DNA from: CAWBRY01 sp963791295
GTDB taxonomy: Bacteria; Bacteroidota; Bacteroidia; Chitinophagales; Chitinophagaceae
Direction of reading: 5' to 3'
NCBI GenBank assembly: GCA_963791295.1
Contig: CAWBRY010000005.1
Coordinates: 62,001-126,000, forward strand
Length of the DNA: 64,000 bases
The stretch's first letter is position 1. Each line of letters begins with the position of its first letter. The position numbers and the translations under genes are program-made. Positions 1 to 8,633 of the stretch are shown piece by piece. The notes beneath the pieces are model-generated. The model was not told where the DNA came from. It saw only the letters and a program-made list of their open reading frames with translations, and made no database searches.

Positions 1-392
1 GTCGCATTACTAATATCAAATATCCGCTGGGAAATAGGAGTCATTACTGAGTAAGTGTTGAAAGTAAATGCTATGCTGATGGTATAGTCAAGCTGTATAA
101 AATTGCTACTATTATCAAACTGTACGCCTCCGCCTTTCTCAAAATCATAGGCAACTTTTGTTATGGGCGAGCCTGGACAGGCGCTGGAAACTACATGCGT
201 ATTGAATGTGCCTAAGGAAGGTGAAGTACCACAGGTTAAGGAGTTAGCTGGAGGCTCTATAATCGGGATGAGATCAGGACCGGCACCCCCTGCTTCCGTG
301 AAATCATTATTGAATCTGTAAGTGTACGTTTGACCGACCAAAGAATAACTAACAGAAGTAACGAATATAAATAGTAGTAATCTTTTAAGCAT
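1..392 (-). CDS. Secreted protein, N-terminal part (C-terminal part cut by window edge)
   Basis: An open frame starts at the ATG at 390-392 and runs leftwards off the window without a stop, giving 130 codons. The first 20 or so residues form a signal peptide: Lys-Arg, a run of Leu/Phe/Ile/Val, then a polar stretch ending in VGQ, so export through Sec is likely. The mature part begins with TYTYRFNNDFTEAGG and continues with short beta-prone strands (YDFEKGGGVQF, QLDYTISIAFTF). This resembles the first strands of LamG/concanavalin A-like lectin domains common in secreted Bacteroidota proteins. The domain assignment is only an impression because the rest of the protein is missing. No function is assigned. 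Confidence 0.7.
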   Translation of the reverse strand, partial: MLKRLLLFIFVTSVSYSLVGQTYTYRFNNDFTEAGGAGPDLIPIIEPPANSLTCGTSPSLGTFNTHVVSSACPGSPITKVAYDFEKGGGVQFDNSSNFIQLDYTISIAFTFNTYSVMTPISQRIFDISNA

Positions 393-504
393 AAGAATTG
401 ATTTTAAAAATTAAAGGATTTTGTCTGGCGGTCTTGCTTAATTAAAAGTAGGGAGTTTTGGCATATGTCCTTTTTATCTTAGTCGTATTTTTACTAACAA
501 TTTT

Positions 505-1623
505 TTAGAGACTGATCTTTCTGTTCCTCGCCAAATTGGTCCATTGACCCGAAATGATCCCATTTTCAATAGTGATCACACTTTCGTATAGTGCTACAGT
601 AGGACAAACGTGTATCGGCAATCCATATAGAATATCGCCGGGGGTAAAGGAATGATCCCTGCCTGCCTCCAACACCAGGTGCTCTTCACTTTGGCTGACT
701 GCTTTCAACCCTGGCGCATTCAAAAAATGAACACGTCTTCCCAATTCATTTTCGGCAGCAACTGATTTATGGCCAAGGTCGGTGCACAACTCCGTGCGAT
801 CGGGAAGGGATATGATCCTCGTCACCAGGACAGCGGCTGGGAGGAACTCCTGCTCCGGGCAATACTCGCTGTTCCCTTTGTCCCAGTAAACAAAGGTGCC
901 AGGACTGCATTCTATATCCATCCTGTTGCAATGGATCGAAAAGGAATGCGAACCGCCGGCAATGATTATTGGTTCTTCCAATCCATTCTTTATGAGTTGT
1001 TCCTGCATCTGTACGACCGGCACAAAGGCTTTGTCGCATTCTGCTTTCCTGATTTCATAGTTGATATTACGGATCTGACCGTCATAGGCATGCAGTCCGA
1101 CCGGGTGTATTCCCTTGAGCGCTGAACAATATTGATAAAGGTCTACGGCCTGTTCGCCGGGAGGAATGCCTGTCCGGTTCATACCTACATTCAGATCCAG
1201 ATAGACCGGGACACGCAATCCGTTGGACATGAAAACAGTCGATTGTTCTTCTGCGCTATGACGGTTGTCAACCAGGCAGGAGAATTTTGTTGCAGGATAT
1301 TTCTTGATCAACCCCACCAGGCGCTGAAGTTTGGGACCCGTTGGTTGATAAGCCAGCAGCACATCGGGAGCGCCGGCCATCCCAAGTATTTCAGCCTCTG
1401 ATATGGTTGCACATTTAAATTTAGTTATGCCCGCTTCCAGCATCAGTTTCACCACTTCAGGAGATTTATGGGTCTTAATATGGGGTCGCAGCCGATTTGC
1501 ATTGCCAACCATGCGGATAGCCGTTTGTATATTCAATTTGACCCTGTCGGGAAAAACCACCAATGCAGGCGAATCCATTTGGTCAATATTCTGGATCTTG
1601 TACCAATCCGGGTTGTTGCTCAT
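505..1623 (-). CDS. D-serine dehydratase / D-threonine aldolase-like PLP enzyme
   Basis: A 372-residue member of the alanine-racemase-fold DSD1/D-threonine aldolase family, cytoplasmic, acting on D-hydroxy-amino acids with PLP and a metal. The RPHIKTHK motif is at residues 46-53, with Lys50 the expected PLP lysine. HVC at 338-340 is the metal site. In characterised family members His-x-Cys binds zinc in D-serine dehydratases, whereas D-threonine aldolases have His-x-Asp, so I favour D-serine dehydratase. The frame is open up to 1671, but the ATG at 1621-1623 lies 4 bases after the stop of the upstream RidA-family gene and matches the family start. The two genes form an operon. RidA proteins clear the 2-aminoacrylate released by PLP dehydratases, which supports the same reading. 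Substrate is inferred. Confidence 0.85.
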   Translation of the reverse strand: MSNNPDWYKIQNIDQMDSPALVVFPDRVKLNIQTAIRMVGNANRLRPHIKTHKSPEVVKLMLEAGITKFKCATISEAEILGMAGAPDVLLAYQPTGPKLQRLVGLIKKYPATKFSCLVDNRHSAEEQSTVFMSNGLRVPVYLDLNVGMNRTGIPPGEQAVDLYQYCSALKGIHPVGLHAYDGQIRNINYEIRKAECDKAFVPVVQMQEQLIKNGLEEPIIIAGGSHSFSIHCNRMDIECSPGTFVYWDKGNSEYCPEQEFLPAAVLVTRIISLPDRTELCTDLGHKSVAAENELGRRVHFLNAPGLKAVSQSEEHLVLEAGRDHSFTPGDILYGLPIHVCPTVALYESVITIENGIISGQWTNLARNRKISL

Positions 1624-1627
1624 TTTT

Positions 1628-2110
1628 TTACAATTTCTGATCTTCAATTTCAAAAATAGCTTCGATCTCAACGGCTACGTTCCCCGGCAAAGATCCCATC
1701 CCCACGGCACTTCGAACACCAATCCCATTTTCTTCGCCCCAGAGTTCGGCAAAGAGTTGACTGCAACCATTGATTATTACTGGGTGCTTTTCATAATCAT
1801 CAGAGCAGTTCACCATACCTAAGAGCTTGATCACCCTTTTTACCTTACCCAGATCTCCCAATCTGCCTTTGATGGATGTCAACATCGCAAGACCGCATTG
1901 ACGGGCAGCCATTTTTCCCTCCTCTTCAGTCAGGTCCTTTCCCAACTTACCCGTGATCGTAGTGCCATCTGCATTGACTGAAACATGACCCGAAACGTAG
2001 AGTTTGTTACCGTCTACCAGGCAGGGCTTATAAATGCCTTTTGAGGGACGCAGCTCAGGCAAGGTGAGACCCATTTGGACCAGCTTTTCTTCTATCCGGT
2101 TATTTCCCAT
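1628..2110 (-). CDS. RidA/YjgF/UK114 family protein
   Basis: A 160-residue RidA-family protein, a cytoplasmic homotrimer in known members that hydrolyses reactive enamine/imine intermediates to 2-keto acids. The family core is clear: KLYVSGHVS, then GVRSAVGMGSLPGNVAVEIEAI near the C-terminus. The conserved catalytic arginine is present (about Arg133, in VRSAVG), as is the glutamate of EIEAI. The protein belongs to the slightly longer subgroup with an N-terminal extension (EEKLVQMGLTLPE), not the roughly 128-residue E. coli RidA type. It is the first gene of a two-gene unit with the D-serine dehydratase-like gene 4 bases downstream, whose likely product 2-aminoacrylate is the classic RidA substrate. 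Start is an ATG at 2108-2110. Confidence 0.9.
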   Translation of the reverse strand: MGNNRIEEKLVQMGLTLPELRPSKGIYKPCLVDGNKLYVSGHVSVNADGTTITGKLGKDLTEEEGKMAARQCGLAMLTSIKGRLGDLGKVKRVIKLLGMVNCSDDYEKHPVIINGCSQLFAELWGEENGIGVRSAVGMGSLPGNVAVEIEAIFEIEDQKL

Positions 2111-2305
2111 ACAAATCAGTTTTTATTTAGTGATATAAAGTTAGGAGAAAGGGAATTCTGTAGTTGAATCTTTACAAGCATCCCACCCTCTTGAATTACA
2201 ATAAATCAAGTGTTGGAACTATTTTTTCAGGCATCCCCAATCCGTTCCTTTGTGTTGTCAATCAGTTAAACCAAATCCCTTAGAACCAACTAAAAACGAC
2301 GTATC

Positions 2306-3175
2306 ATGCGCCAGCTCAAAATCAGCAAATCAATCACCAGCCGCGAATCAGCTAGTTTAGAAAAATACCTGAATGAAATTGGACGTGTAGGATTGCTCTC
2401 AGCTGAAGAAGAGGTTCAATTGTTCATCCTCATCAAGCAGGGAGATAGACTGGCCGCAGACCGGTTGGTGAAAGCAAATCTCCGGTTTGTTGTTTCCGTC
2501 GCAAAACAATTCCAGGGTCAGGGACTTACATTACCAGACCTTATTAATGAGGGAAATATCGGATTGATCAAATCAGTACACCGTTTCGATCCCACTCGCG
2601 GTTTCAAATTCATTTCCTTTGCCGTGTGGTGGATCCGCCAAAGTATACTTCAAGCCCTTGCCGAACAAGGCCGAATGATCCGTATTCCATTGAACAAAGT
2701 GGTTCTGAAGAACAAGATCCAGAAAGCTCATTCCGCACTCGAGCAGGTATTAGAGAGAGCGCCATCCACAGATGAAATCGCGGAATCGTTGAATATGGAT
2801 ATTCAAGAAGTCGTAACCAGCCTTGGAAATGGGGACCATCACGTTAGTCTCGACAGGCCAATGTATGAAGACGAAGACGGTACCCTCGTGGATACTCTCG
2901 AAAACCCGAATGCTGAAAATGCGGATGCCGACTTATATCATGGCGACTCTTTGAAGCAGGAAATAGGCCGTTCGCTTCAAACGTTAACCGATCGTCAAAA
3001 GCAAACTCTTTGCTATTGTTACGGCATCGGAATAGATAGACCTTTGTCTTTAGAAGAGATCGGAAAGAAATTCGATGTTACTGTTGAAAGGGTTCGCCAG
3101 ATAAAGGACAAAGCTATAACCAAACTAAGAGCTACCAAGAACTCCAACTTGTTGAGAAGCTATCTCGGAGCCTAA
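2306..3175 (+). CDS. rpoD: RNA polymerase primary sigma factor, sigma-70 family (RpoD/SigA)
   Basis: A 289-residue sigma-70 family protein. Region 1.2 (SLEKYLNEIGRVGLLSAEEE), region 2 (KANLRFVVSVAKQF, DLINEGNIGLIKSVHRFDP, FKFISFAVWWIRQSI), region 3 (IRIPLNKVVLKNKIQKA) and region 4 with its helix-turn-helix (SLEEIGKKFDVTVERVRQIKDKAI) are all present. Region 1.1 and the non-conserved insert are absent, as is normal for the primary sigma factor of Bacteroidota. It directs RNA polymerase to housekeeping promoters, which in this phylum have TTTG at -33 and TAnnTTTG at -7. The ATG follows a 195-base region shared with the divergent RidA gene. A weak promoter-like pair (TTTT at 2222, TTCCTTTG at 2245-2252, spacer 19) is visible there. 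The gene ends 9 bases before the convergent WalJ-like gene. Confidence 0.93.
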   Translation: MRQLKISKSITSRESASLEKYLNEIGRVGLLSAEEEVQLFILIKQGDRLAADRLVKANLRFVVSVAKQFQGQGLTLPDLINEGNIGLIKSVHRFDPTRGFKFISFAVWWIRQSILQALAEQGRMIRIPLNKVVLKNKIQKAHSALEQVLERAPSTDEIAESLNMDIQEVVTSLGNGDHHVSLDRPMYEDEDGTLVDTLENPNAENADADLYHGDSLKQEIGRSLQTLTDRQKQTLCYCYGIGIDRPLSLEEIGKKFDVTVERVRQIKDKAITKLRATKNSNLLRSYLGA

Positions 3176-3184
3176 CACGCGACC

Positions 3185-4018
3185 TTAAAAGAGGGAGAGT
3201 TGATATTCGTGATTAACCTGGACTCTCTTTCTTTCTCTAACTCGAAATACTCTATTGCCGATATGGCAGATTGCAGATTCCTCATCCCTGGAGGCGACAA
3301 TAATTTCAGTGAGGCCGGCATGCTGACTGAACAGCTTTCTTACTAAAACAGGATCATTATTATTTTTCGATAGGTGGGACAATATCAAATGGCTCATAAA
3401 CGGTGGTTTGTGATCTCGAAAAAGTTTAAGTGCCTGAATATTGGATAAATGCCCTTTCCCATCACTAATCCTCTTCTTCAGGTAATAGGGATAAGATCCG
3501 TTGTGCAACATATTTTCATCATAGTTGGCTTCCAGGAAGGCTGCATGGCAATTCTTGAATTGGCCAATAACCTCCTGACAGGGTATTCCTATGTCAGTAA
3601 AAATTCCCACCGTCACTGAATTGAATGTCACCACAAAACTGTGAGGATCTCCGGCATCATGCATCTTGGAGAAAGCGGTGATGGAAAGTTCCCCGATGCG
3701 GATGGCTTCTTTTGCCTGAAAGCGATGAATAAGATGCTTCTGTAAATTTATCCTTCCGAGCGCCTGGGTGGCTTGCGTGATATATACGGGTAGTTGGTAT
3801 TTTTTTGCCAGGATAGGAATGCCGCAGATATGATCCTTGTGCTCGTGAGAAACAAAAATGGCTCTGATTTTTTCTATTGACAATCCCAACCGACGAATCC
3901 GTTTCTCTATTTCTCTGCAACTGATGCCGGCGTCGACGAGAATGGCTTCGGTCTCGTTGCCGATATAATAACAGTTTCCATTGCTACCGGAATTCAACGA
4001 GGTGATCAACAAGGACAT
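3185..4018 (-). CDS. WalJ/YycJ-like metallo-beta-lactamase-fold exonuclease-type hydrolase
   Basis: A 277-residue metallo-beta-lactamase-fold protein starting SLNSGSNGNCYYI, which is typical of the YycJ/WalJ group. The metal-binding HEHKDH motif is at residues 58-63, and further metal-site residues fall in FTDIG and SHLS. Bacillus YycJ-type proteins are 5'-3' double-strand DNA exonucleases linked to mismatch repair and were first named for their place in the walKR operon; there is no walKR here, so the assignment rests on sequence only. An arginine/lysine-rich tail (RVRERKRVQVNHEYQLSLF) ends the protein. The gene is convergent with the sigma factor gene, with 9 bases between the stops and no visible terminator hairpin. 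Confidence 0.8.
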   Translation of the reverse strand: MSLLITSLNSGSNGNCYYIGNETEAILVDAGISCREIEKRIRRLGLSIEKIRAIFVSHEHKDHICGIPILAKKYQLPVYITQATQALGRINLQKHLIHRFQAKEAIRIGELSITAFSKMHDAGDPHSFVVTFNSVTVGIFTDIGIPCQEVIGQFKNCHAAFLEANYDENMLHNGSYPYYLKKRISDGKGHLSNIQALKLFRDHKPPFMSHLILSHLSKNNNDPVLVRKLFSQHAGLTEIIVASRDEESAICHIGNRVFRVRERKRVQVNHEYQLSLF

Positions 4019-4099
4019 GAGGTTCTAATTGACGGCAATATACCGCTTGATTAAAAGAAATGAAACTGAAAGATCAAAAAATAAAGCGCCACGAAATTC

Positions 4100-4936
4100 C
4101 TATTCTAAATCGATTTCTGTGCCTTCCACCGCTAGTTTGTATTCAAAGTCGTAATGGTAATTTTTTTCCAGTCCTTCCATCAATTCATCCAGCTGTGCAT
4201 CGGAATGATACGGATCATGGTGACCTAGCAGGAGTTTCTTTACACGGGCCCTTGAAGCAAATAGTAAAGTATCATCCATAGAGGAATGGCCCCAACCAAT
4301 TTTACCTTTATATTCTTCTGCGCTGAATTGGCCATCGTGATATAAAAGGTCTGCGTCTTCAGCCAGGTCAATGCCCGAGATCCATCGAATATCATTCAGA
4401 ATTCCGCAACGGCCGAGTGCGGGCTCATGGTCCGGAATATAAGTAAATACAGATCGAAGTCCTGTCAGGCGATAACCCACTGTGGGTCCAGGATGGATCA
4501 CATAAGCCGATCGAATAGAAAAAGGTCCGATCTCAAAAACACTGTTCTCGATCTCGTGAAGGATTAGCTTGCAGGGCAAGTCTCGAAGAAGCACAGGAAA
4601 GAGGGGTGGTGAAAGGTAGCGGCTCAATCGCGCATGCAGCGATTGACTGCTGCTGACCGGTCCCCAGATATGGACTTCCATCGTCGAATCAAACAACGGC
4701 CCGAAAAATCCAAGGCCCTGTATATGATCGAGGTGAAGATGCGTGAGTAGTACATCAATACGTTTATGATCCAGATTTTTAGCGAGGTTTAGTTTTTGCG
4801 CACCCGAACCGCCGTCAAGTACTATAGCCCAACCATCCTCCGACACTACGCTGCATGACGTGTTGCCTCCATAATATTTGGTTTCCGGGCTGGTAGTGGG
4901 AATGGAGCCACGTACACCCCTCAGCGAGATTTTCAT
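4100..4936 (-). CDS. Metallo-beta-lactamase-fold hydrolase (RNase Z/PhnP-like group)
   Basis: A 278-residue hydrolase counted from the ATG at 4934-4936. The THLHLDHIQGL motif (HxHxDH at residues 66-71) binds two metals, with later metal ligands in IPDHEP, LYHDGQFS and LLGHHDPYHSD. The N-terminus KISLRGVRGSIPTTSPETKYYGGNTSC is typical of the PhnP/RNase Z-like phosphodiesterase-type group. The frame is open six codons further upstream, but this ATG overlaps the TGA of the upstream PAS gene as ATGA, a usual sign of translational coupling. A PAS sensor coupled to an MBL enzyme suggests a signalling or cyclic-nucleotide phosphodiesterase role, but nothing in the sequence fixes the substrate. Confidence 0.8.
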   Translation of the reverse strand: MKISLRGVRGSIPTTSPETKYYGGNTSCSVVSEDGWAIVLDGGSGAQKLNLAKNLDHKRIDVLLTHLHLDHIQGLGFFGPLFDSTMEVHIWGPVSSSQSLHARLSRYLSPPLFPVLLRDLPCKLILHEIENSVFEIGPFSIRSAYVIHPGPTVGYRLTGLRSVFTYIPDHEPALGRCGILNDIRWISGIDLAEDADLLYHDGQFSAEEYKGKIGWGHSSMDDTLLFASRARVKKLLLGHHDPYHSDAQLDELMEGLEKNYHYDFEYKLAVEGTEIDLE

Positions 4937-5328
4937 TCTTCTTTTGGGTTCCAAAAAATGGCAACGGCGCCTAAAAATTTAGACGTCCTGCCGATGATTG
5001 GATATGAGGTTACTGAAATTTTTTGAGGCCTTCCTTTCAAGCTGCGAATCCAGAATGTTTTATGAAAGGGACTACAATACTTCAATGTCTTCACCAGTGG
5101 AAGCTCTTCAGGGGGCATAGGCGCTCCCAACTCGTCGATCGGCTGAAATACTGTTGACCACTCTGCAACCGGCATCTCACCCGTTTCTTCAAAACGCTTT
5201 CCCAGGATGTCTTCGGCGGGTTCATTATAGAATATAAGCTGGCCCTCCGTATCGGTAATAAACACCGGAATGGAGAGGCAATCGGCGAGTTGGCGATTCA
5301 GAATGATCTCAATTTCATATGCAGCCAT
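4933..5328 (-). CDS. Stand-alone PAS-domain protein
   Basis: A 131-residue protein consisting of little more than one PAS domain: LSIPVFITDTEGQLIFYNEPAEDILGKRFEE opens the fold, and FLGAVAIFWNP is the usual last strand. No histidine kinase, GGDEF or other output domain is attached, and no signal peptide or membrane segment is visible. Its stop codon overlaps the start of the MBL-fold hydrolase (ATGA), so the two are probably made together and may interact, with the PAS protein as a sensing subunit. The ligand is unknown; I see no Cys or His pattern that would point clearly to flavin or haem. It is divergent from the sugar isomerase-like gene, with 106 bases between the starts. Confidence 0.8.
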   Translation of the reverse strand: MAAYEIEIILNRQLADCLSIPVFITDTEGQLIFYNEPAEDILGKRFEETGEMPVAEWSTVFQPIDELGAPMPPEELPLVKTLKYCSPFHKTFWIRSLKGRPQKISVTSYPIIGRTSKFLGAVAIFWNPKEE

Positions 5329-5434
5329 TCAATAAGATTTGAGTAAACCCAACTAAATTTAAGTTTTTTTAATAACTTGAAAGATGTAATTCTTAACCCG
5401 GCCGAGCTTTTGTCCGGCCAACAAAAAAATTAGT

Positions 5435-6343
5435 ATGAATAATTCGCGCAGAGATTTTCTGAAAAAAACTTCTATGGTGGCGTTGGGGTCATCCCTGCTT
5501 TCGCGTGATCTCTTTAAGTTCTACCAGGCCGACCAGGTTGTGGGAATACAATTGTATTCGGTACGTGACGATATGAAAACAGATCCCTTAGGTACCCTGC
5601 AAAAAATAGCAGCCATAGGCTACAAGGACGTAGAACATGCCAATTATGTGAATAGAAAGTTTTATGGCCACTCTGCTGCCGAATTCAAAAAAGTATTAGA
5701 TGGTATGGGCATGACCATGTACAGTGGCCATACCGTAATGAAAAAAGACCATTGGGATGCCGCCAAAAAAGATTTCACAGATGCATGGAAATATACGGTA
5801 GAAGACGCGGCAGTAGCCGGACAACGATATGTAATCAGTCCTTCAATCGATGAGTCACTCCGAAAGGATTACGATAGTTTGAAGAACCTCATGGACGTAT
5901 TCAATAAGAGCGGCGAGTTATGTAAGAAATCAGGAATGAAATTCGGATATCACAACCATGCGTTTGAATTCAATACTACGCTCAACAACATGAAGGTTTA
6001 TGATATTATCCTTCAAAATACAGACCCTTCATTGGTGGCCCAGCAATTGGATATCGGTAATCTCTATAATGGAGGCGCCAAGGCGATCGATATTGTCAAC
6101 CAGTATCCGGGACGATTTGAATTGATGCATGTGAAAGATGAAATAAAAGCTACCACGGGGGACGAAACATACGAGAGCACCATTCTGGGAAAGGGAATCG
6201 TGAATGTAAAAGAAGTGATCGACGCCGGCAAGAAATCAGGAGGGACTATACACTTTATCGTTGAACAAGAATCCTATCAGGGCAAAACACCCGTGGATTG
6301 CGCCAAAGAAGACTTTCAGGTAATGAAGAGTTGGGGATACTAA
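5435..6343 (+). CDS. Sugar phosphate isomerase/epimerase-like protein with Tat signal
   Basis: A 302-residue xylose-isomerase-like TIM-barrel protein (AP endonuclease family 2 fold). The N-terminus NSRRDFLKKTSMVALGSSLLS is a twin-arginine signal (SRRDFLK), so the folded enzyme should be exported to the periplasm. Barrel motifs include QLYSVRDDMKTDP, GYHNHAFEF (metal-binding His), QLDIGNLYNGG and FELMHVKDE followed by LGKGIVNVKEV and IHFIVEQES, the usual metal-ligand positions of this family. Such proteins often act on keto-sugars or inositol derivatives in Bacteroidota catabolic sets, but no partner genes are next to it. A GC-rich 5-bp hairpin (GGCCG/CGGCC, 5400-5419) lies 15 bases before the start. 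Substrate unknown. Confidence 0.85.
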   Translation: MNNSRRDFLKKTSMVALGSSLLSRDLFKFYQADQVVGIQLYSVRDDMKTDPLGTLQKIAAIGYKDVEHANYVNRKFYGHSAAEFKKVLDGMGMTMYSGHTVMKKDHWDAAKKDFTDAWKYTVEDAAVAGQRYVISPSIDESLRKDYDSLKNLMDVFNKSGELCKKSGMKFGYHNHAFEFNTTLNNMKVYDIILQNTDPSLVAQQLDIGNLYNGGAKAIDIVNQYPGRFELMHVKDEIKATTGDETYESTILGKGIVNVKEVIDAGKKSGGTIHFIVEQESYQGKTPVDCAKEDFQVMKSWGY

Positions 6344-6367
6344 TACCGCGTTTCCTTAAAACCAACC

Positions 6368-7363
6368 TTACTTGCTATTCTGTGGTTGATGCTGGATCAA
6401 TTGATTGATTAATCGCTCCACGATTATCGGAGGCTTTTCTTCTACAAGGTATACGTGGCCTTTGCCATCGGATCTCCAACGGTTGCTACCATCGCGAGCG
6501 ACCAGTATTCTGCCTTTTTTAAGCCGGTACCAGGGTTTGTGCCCTCTCACCCCAACCAGCACGGCAGTTTCGTCCCAGCTCATCCTACCTGCACTGTCGC
6601 CGGGATTTTGAGGAATAGAAATGCGAAACACATCTTTAATGGGGCTATTGGAAATTTGATCGTTATGAATCAACGGTAGACCAGTCCGGACCTTCCATCC
6701 AATTTCGACACCACTAAAGATCACGGGAACCTCGATATGTTCAAATACATACTGTGAGGCATCAGCATCTTCTCGCACATTGAATTCGCTTCCGGAAGGA
6801 AATGATCCGGCCATGCAAACCAATTGTTTTACTTTCTTTTTCACCAGATCATGCCCACTCAGCACCGAGAACGAATCCGGAGGAGATTGAAGCAAGCCGG
6901 AAATATTAGTAAGAAATCCCACGGTGATGATGGTAACGGAACCATCGGGCTGCGCAGATAAAACTTTTCTATATACCTCAATCGCATCTGGAACTTCATC
7001 ATTTGATTTGACGACATGAGGATATTTTAGCAGGATCGTATCCGACCAGTGTTGTCCATCCCTCAATTCCGAAGCTTTTCCTTTAGGAACCCCGATGGGT
7101 ATATCAGGACGAAGAAAATAAGTATTGAAGACGTTAAATACAGCAGCCACTCCTGCATACTTGGTACTGGCGATGGTAGCCAGGATATCCGTCTGACCGC
7201 TGTCGGCAAAGGCATGCAATAAGGCGATTGCGCCGACGTCATCATAATCCGGACCCATGTCGCTGTCAAAAATCACGCGGACAGCCGCCACTTTTTTTTG
7301 AGCGATGGAGAGAAGCGGAGCAGATAAGAAACAAAAAGCAATGATGGTCCTAAGAATGTACAT
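6368..7363 (-). CDS. Secreted nucleoside hydrolase-like protein
   Basis: The mature part opens with VRVIFDSDMGPDYDDVGAIALLHAFAD, the calcium-binding DxDxxxDD cluster of inosine-uridine nucleoside N-ribohydrolases, which cut the N-glycosidic bond of nucleosides. Later blocks such as ATIASTKYAG, VTIITVGFLTNISGLL and LVCMAGSFPSGSEFNVREDADAS also fit the family. The frame is open to 7528, but the upstream codons overlap the preceding L,D-transpeptidase gene. I place the start at the ATG at 7361-7363, which gives a clean signal peptide (YILRTIIAFCFLSAPLLSIAQ) and thus export; the ATG at 7382-7384 is an alternative. Bacteroidota carry secreted members of this family in sugar and nucleoside utilisation loci. 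The exact substrate cannot be told. Confidence 0.8.
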   Translation of the reverse strand: MYILRTIIAFCFLSAPLLSIAQKKVAAVRVIFDSDMGPDYDDVGAIALLHAFADSGQTDILATIASTKYAGVAAVFNVFNTYFLRPDIPIGVPKGKASELRDGQHWSDTILLKYPHVVKSNDEVPDAIEVYRKVLSAQPDGSVTIITVGFLTNISGLLQSPPDSFSVLSGHDLVKKKVKQLVCMAGSFPSGSEFNVREDADASQYVFEHIEVPVIFSGVEIGWKVRTGLPLIHNDQISNSPIKDVFRISIPQNPGDSAGRMSWDETAVLVGVRGHKPWYRLKKGRILVARDGSNRWRSDGKGHVYLVEEKPPIIVERLINQLIQHQPQNSK

Positions 7364-7436
7364 TCTACTACAAAGTATATACATTTTCGGCAGAAACCCT
7401 ATGTGAATCCTATGAGCCCTAATGCTTCTATCCGGT

Positions 7437-8384
7437 TCAAAAAATCCAGTCATCCCCATGAATAGAACAACGATGGCCATTGTTCGCATCAAAATGAAAT
7501 GCATTTTCATTCCTGGTTTCGTCAACAACCGGCTGCTCCAGGTTGGAGTCGAATATCCAAAGAAGAATTGGTTTCTTTCGGGAATCGATGATCTTACTTA
7601 ATGTAGAAAGAAAATTGATCGACACAGCAGGGCATCCTTCGCTAACACAGGCTGGCATCATTCCGTCCCTATCCGGAATACAGCCCATGGAATGCAATAC
7701 AATGCTTCTGGAATACGCATTTTGATTGGAGGAATCGAGACCGGCAATCTTATAGGCTTCGCCATAACCGCCTTTATACTTTCGCATGATCTTATAACGC
7801 CCCAGGGATGTACACCTGCTACCGGAGCGGTTGGAATACTGCTTATCATAAACGGAGGGACCCTGTCCGCGTCCGTGAGAAACTAATCCAGCCTGCTCTA
7901 TCTGCATAGTAGTCAGGTTGACCACAAAAAACCGTTTCTTATTGCAAAGCATTCCCATATTACCAAGGAAACCATAGGTGGTGTCAAAGCCATTTTTGAT
8001 GGCGTATTGTTTCAACGCAATGGCATAAAGAAGGAGCTGACTTTCTGAATACTGAGATATACCGATGTCTATCCTTGAATTTTGGGGATAGGTAAATGAA
8101 GTTCGCTTAAATCGAATCTCTTTAAACTCTTTGGCAGGCCTCCGGTCGTTCCTGCCGATGATGTCGTTACTCGTGTATTCGACAACACCTTCATAGGCGC
8201 CTTCATATATATCATTTTCCCTGTCCTCATAAGGAGCATATCTATTTTCCGGGACAGTTGATAAAATATCGTTGAAGGAAATGAGGCTAACCTGCGAGAC
8301 AGCAGGGACAGCAATGGTCAGCGCTAATAATGATAAAATAATACCATTTTTCGCACGGGCATGGGTAAGGCCGTTCGTTTTCAT
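7437..8384 (-). CDS. Murein L,D-transpeptidase catalytic domain protein (YkuD_2 type)
   Basis: A 315-residue exported protein with an N-terminal hydrophobic signal (ILSLLALTIAVPAVSQ). The C-terminal two-thirds match the YkuD_2 family: FFVVNLTTMQIEQAGLVSHGRG, SLGRYKI, SIVLHSMGC and VSEGCPAVS. The catalytic pair would be His231 and Cys251 in the H...SxGC arrangement of L,D-transpeptidases, which form 3-3 peptidoglycan cross-links or attach proteins to peptidoglycan in the periplasm. Three further cysteines (at about 196, 235 and 246) cluster near the active site. The nucleoside hydrolase gene follows on the same strand after about 70 bases. The 250 bases upstream, down to the phospholipase gene, hold its own promoter region and no other gene. 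Confidence 0.82.
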   Translation of the reverse strand: MKTNGLTHARAKNGIILSLLALTIAVPAVSQVSLISFNDILSTVPENRYAPYEDRENDIYEGAYEGVVEYTSNDIIGRNDRRPAKEFKEIRFKRTSFTYPQNSRIDIGISQYSESQLLLYAIALKQYAIKNGFDTTYGFLGNMGMLCNKKRFFVVNLTTMQIEQAGLVSHGRGQGPSVYDKQYSNRSGSRCTSLGRYKIMRKYKGGYGEAYKIAGLDSSNQNAYSRSIVLHSMGCIPDRDGMMPACVSEGCPAVSINFLSTLSKIIDSRKKPILLWIFDSNLEQPVVDETRNENAFHFDANNGHRCSIHGDDWIF

Positions 8385-8633
8385 AATACGAATTAAGGGT
8401 TACGGAATGACGGGTACAATCGGTCAATCAGGGGATAAAAAAACTCAGTGGCAATCGAAGGGATAGGAAATAAAACGGGTAAAAGCTAAATCGAAATTGC
8501 GGGTTTTTGTAGGAGGATTGTAAAAATAACTTTCGATTTTGGTTTATGCAAGCTTTTTAAGCATTTTTACCGGTAGTCTTCATAACTACAATATAATCAG
8601 TATTATACATATTTTATCGCCCGCCTTTCCCGA

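Noticed and set aside
769..1822. Plus-strand open frames of 118, 89 and 139 codons opposite the D-serine dehydratase-like and RidA genes
   Set aside because: They are mirror frames of two recognised genes, have no family features and no start context.
5400..5419. GC-rich hairpin GGCCG/CGGCC as terminator of the PAS operon or riboswitch
   Set aside because: The stem has only 5 pairs, no T run follows on either strand, and it lies between divergent starts.
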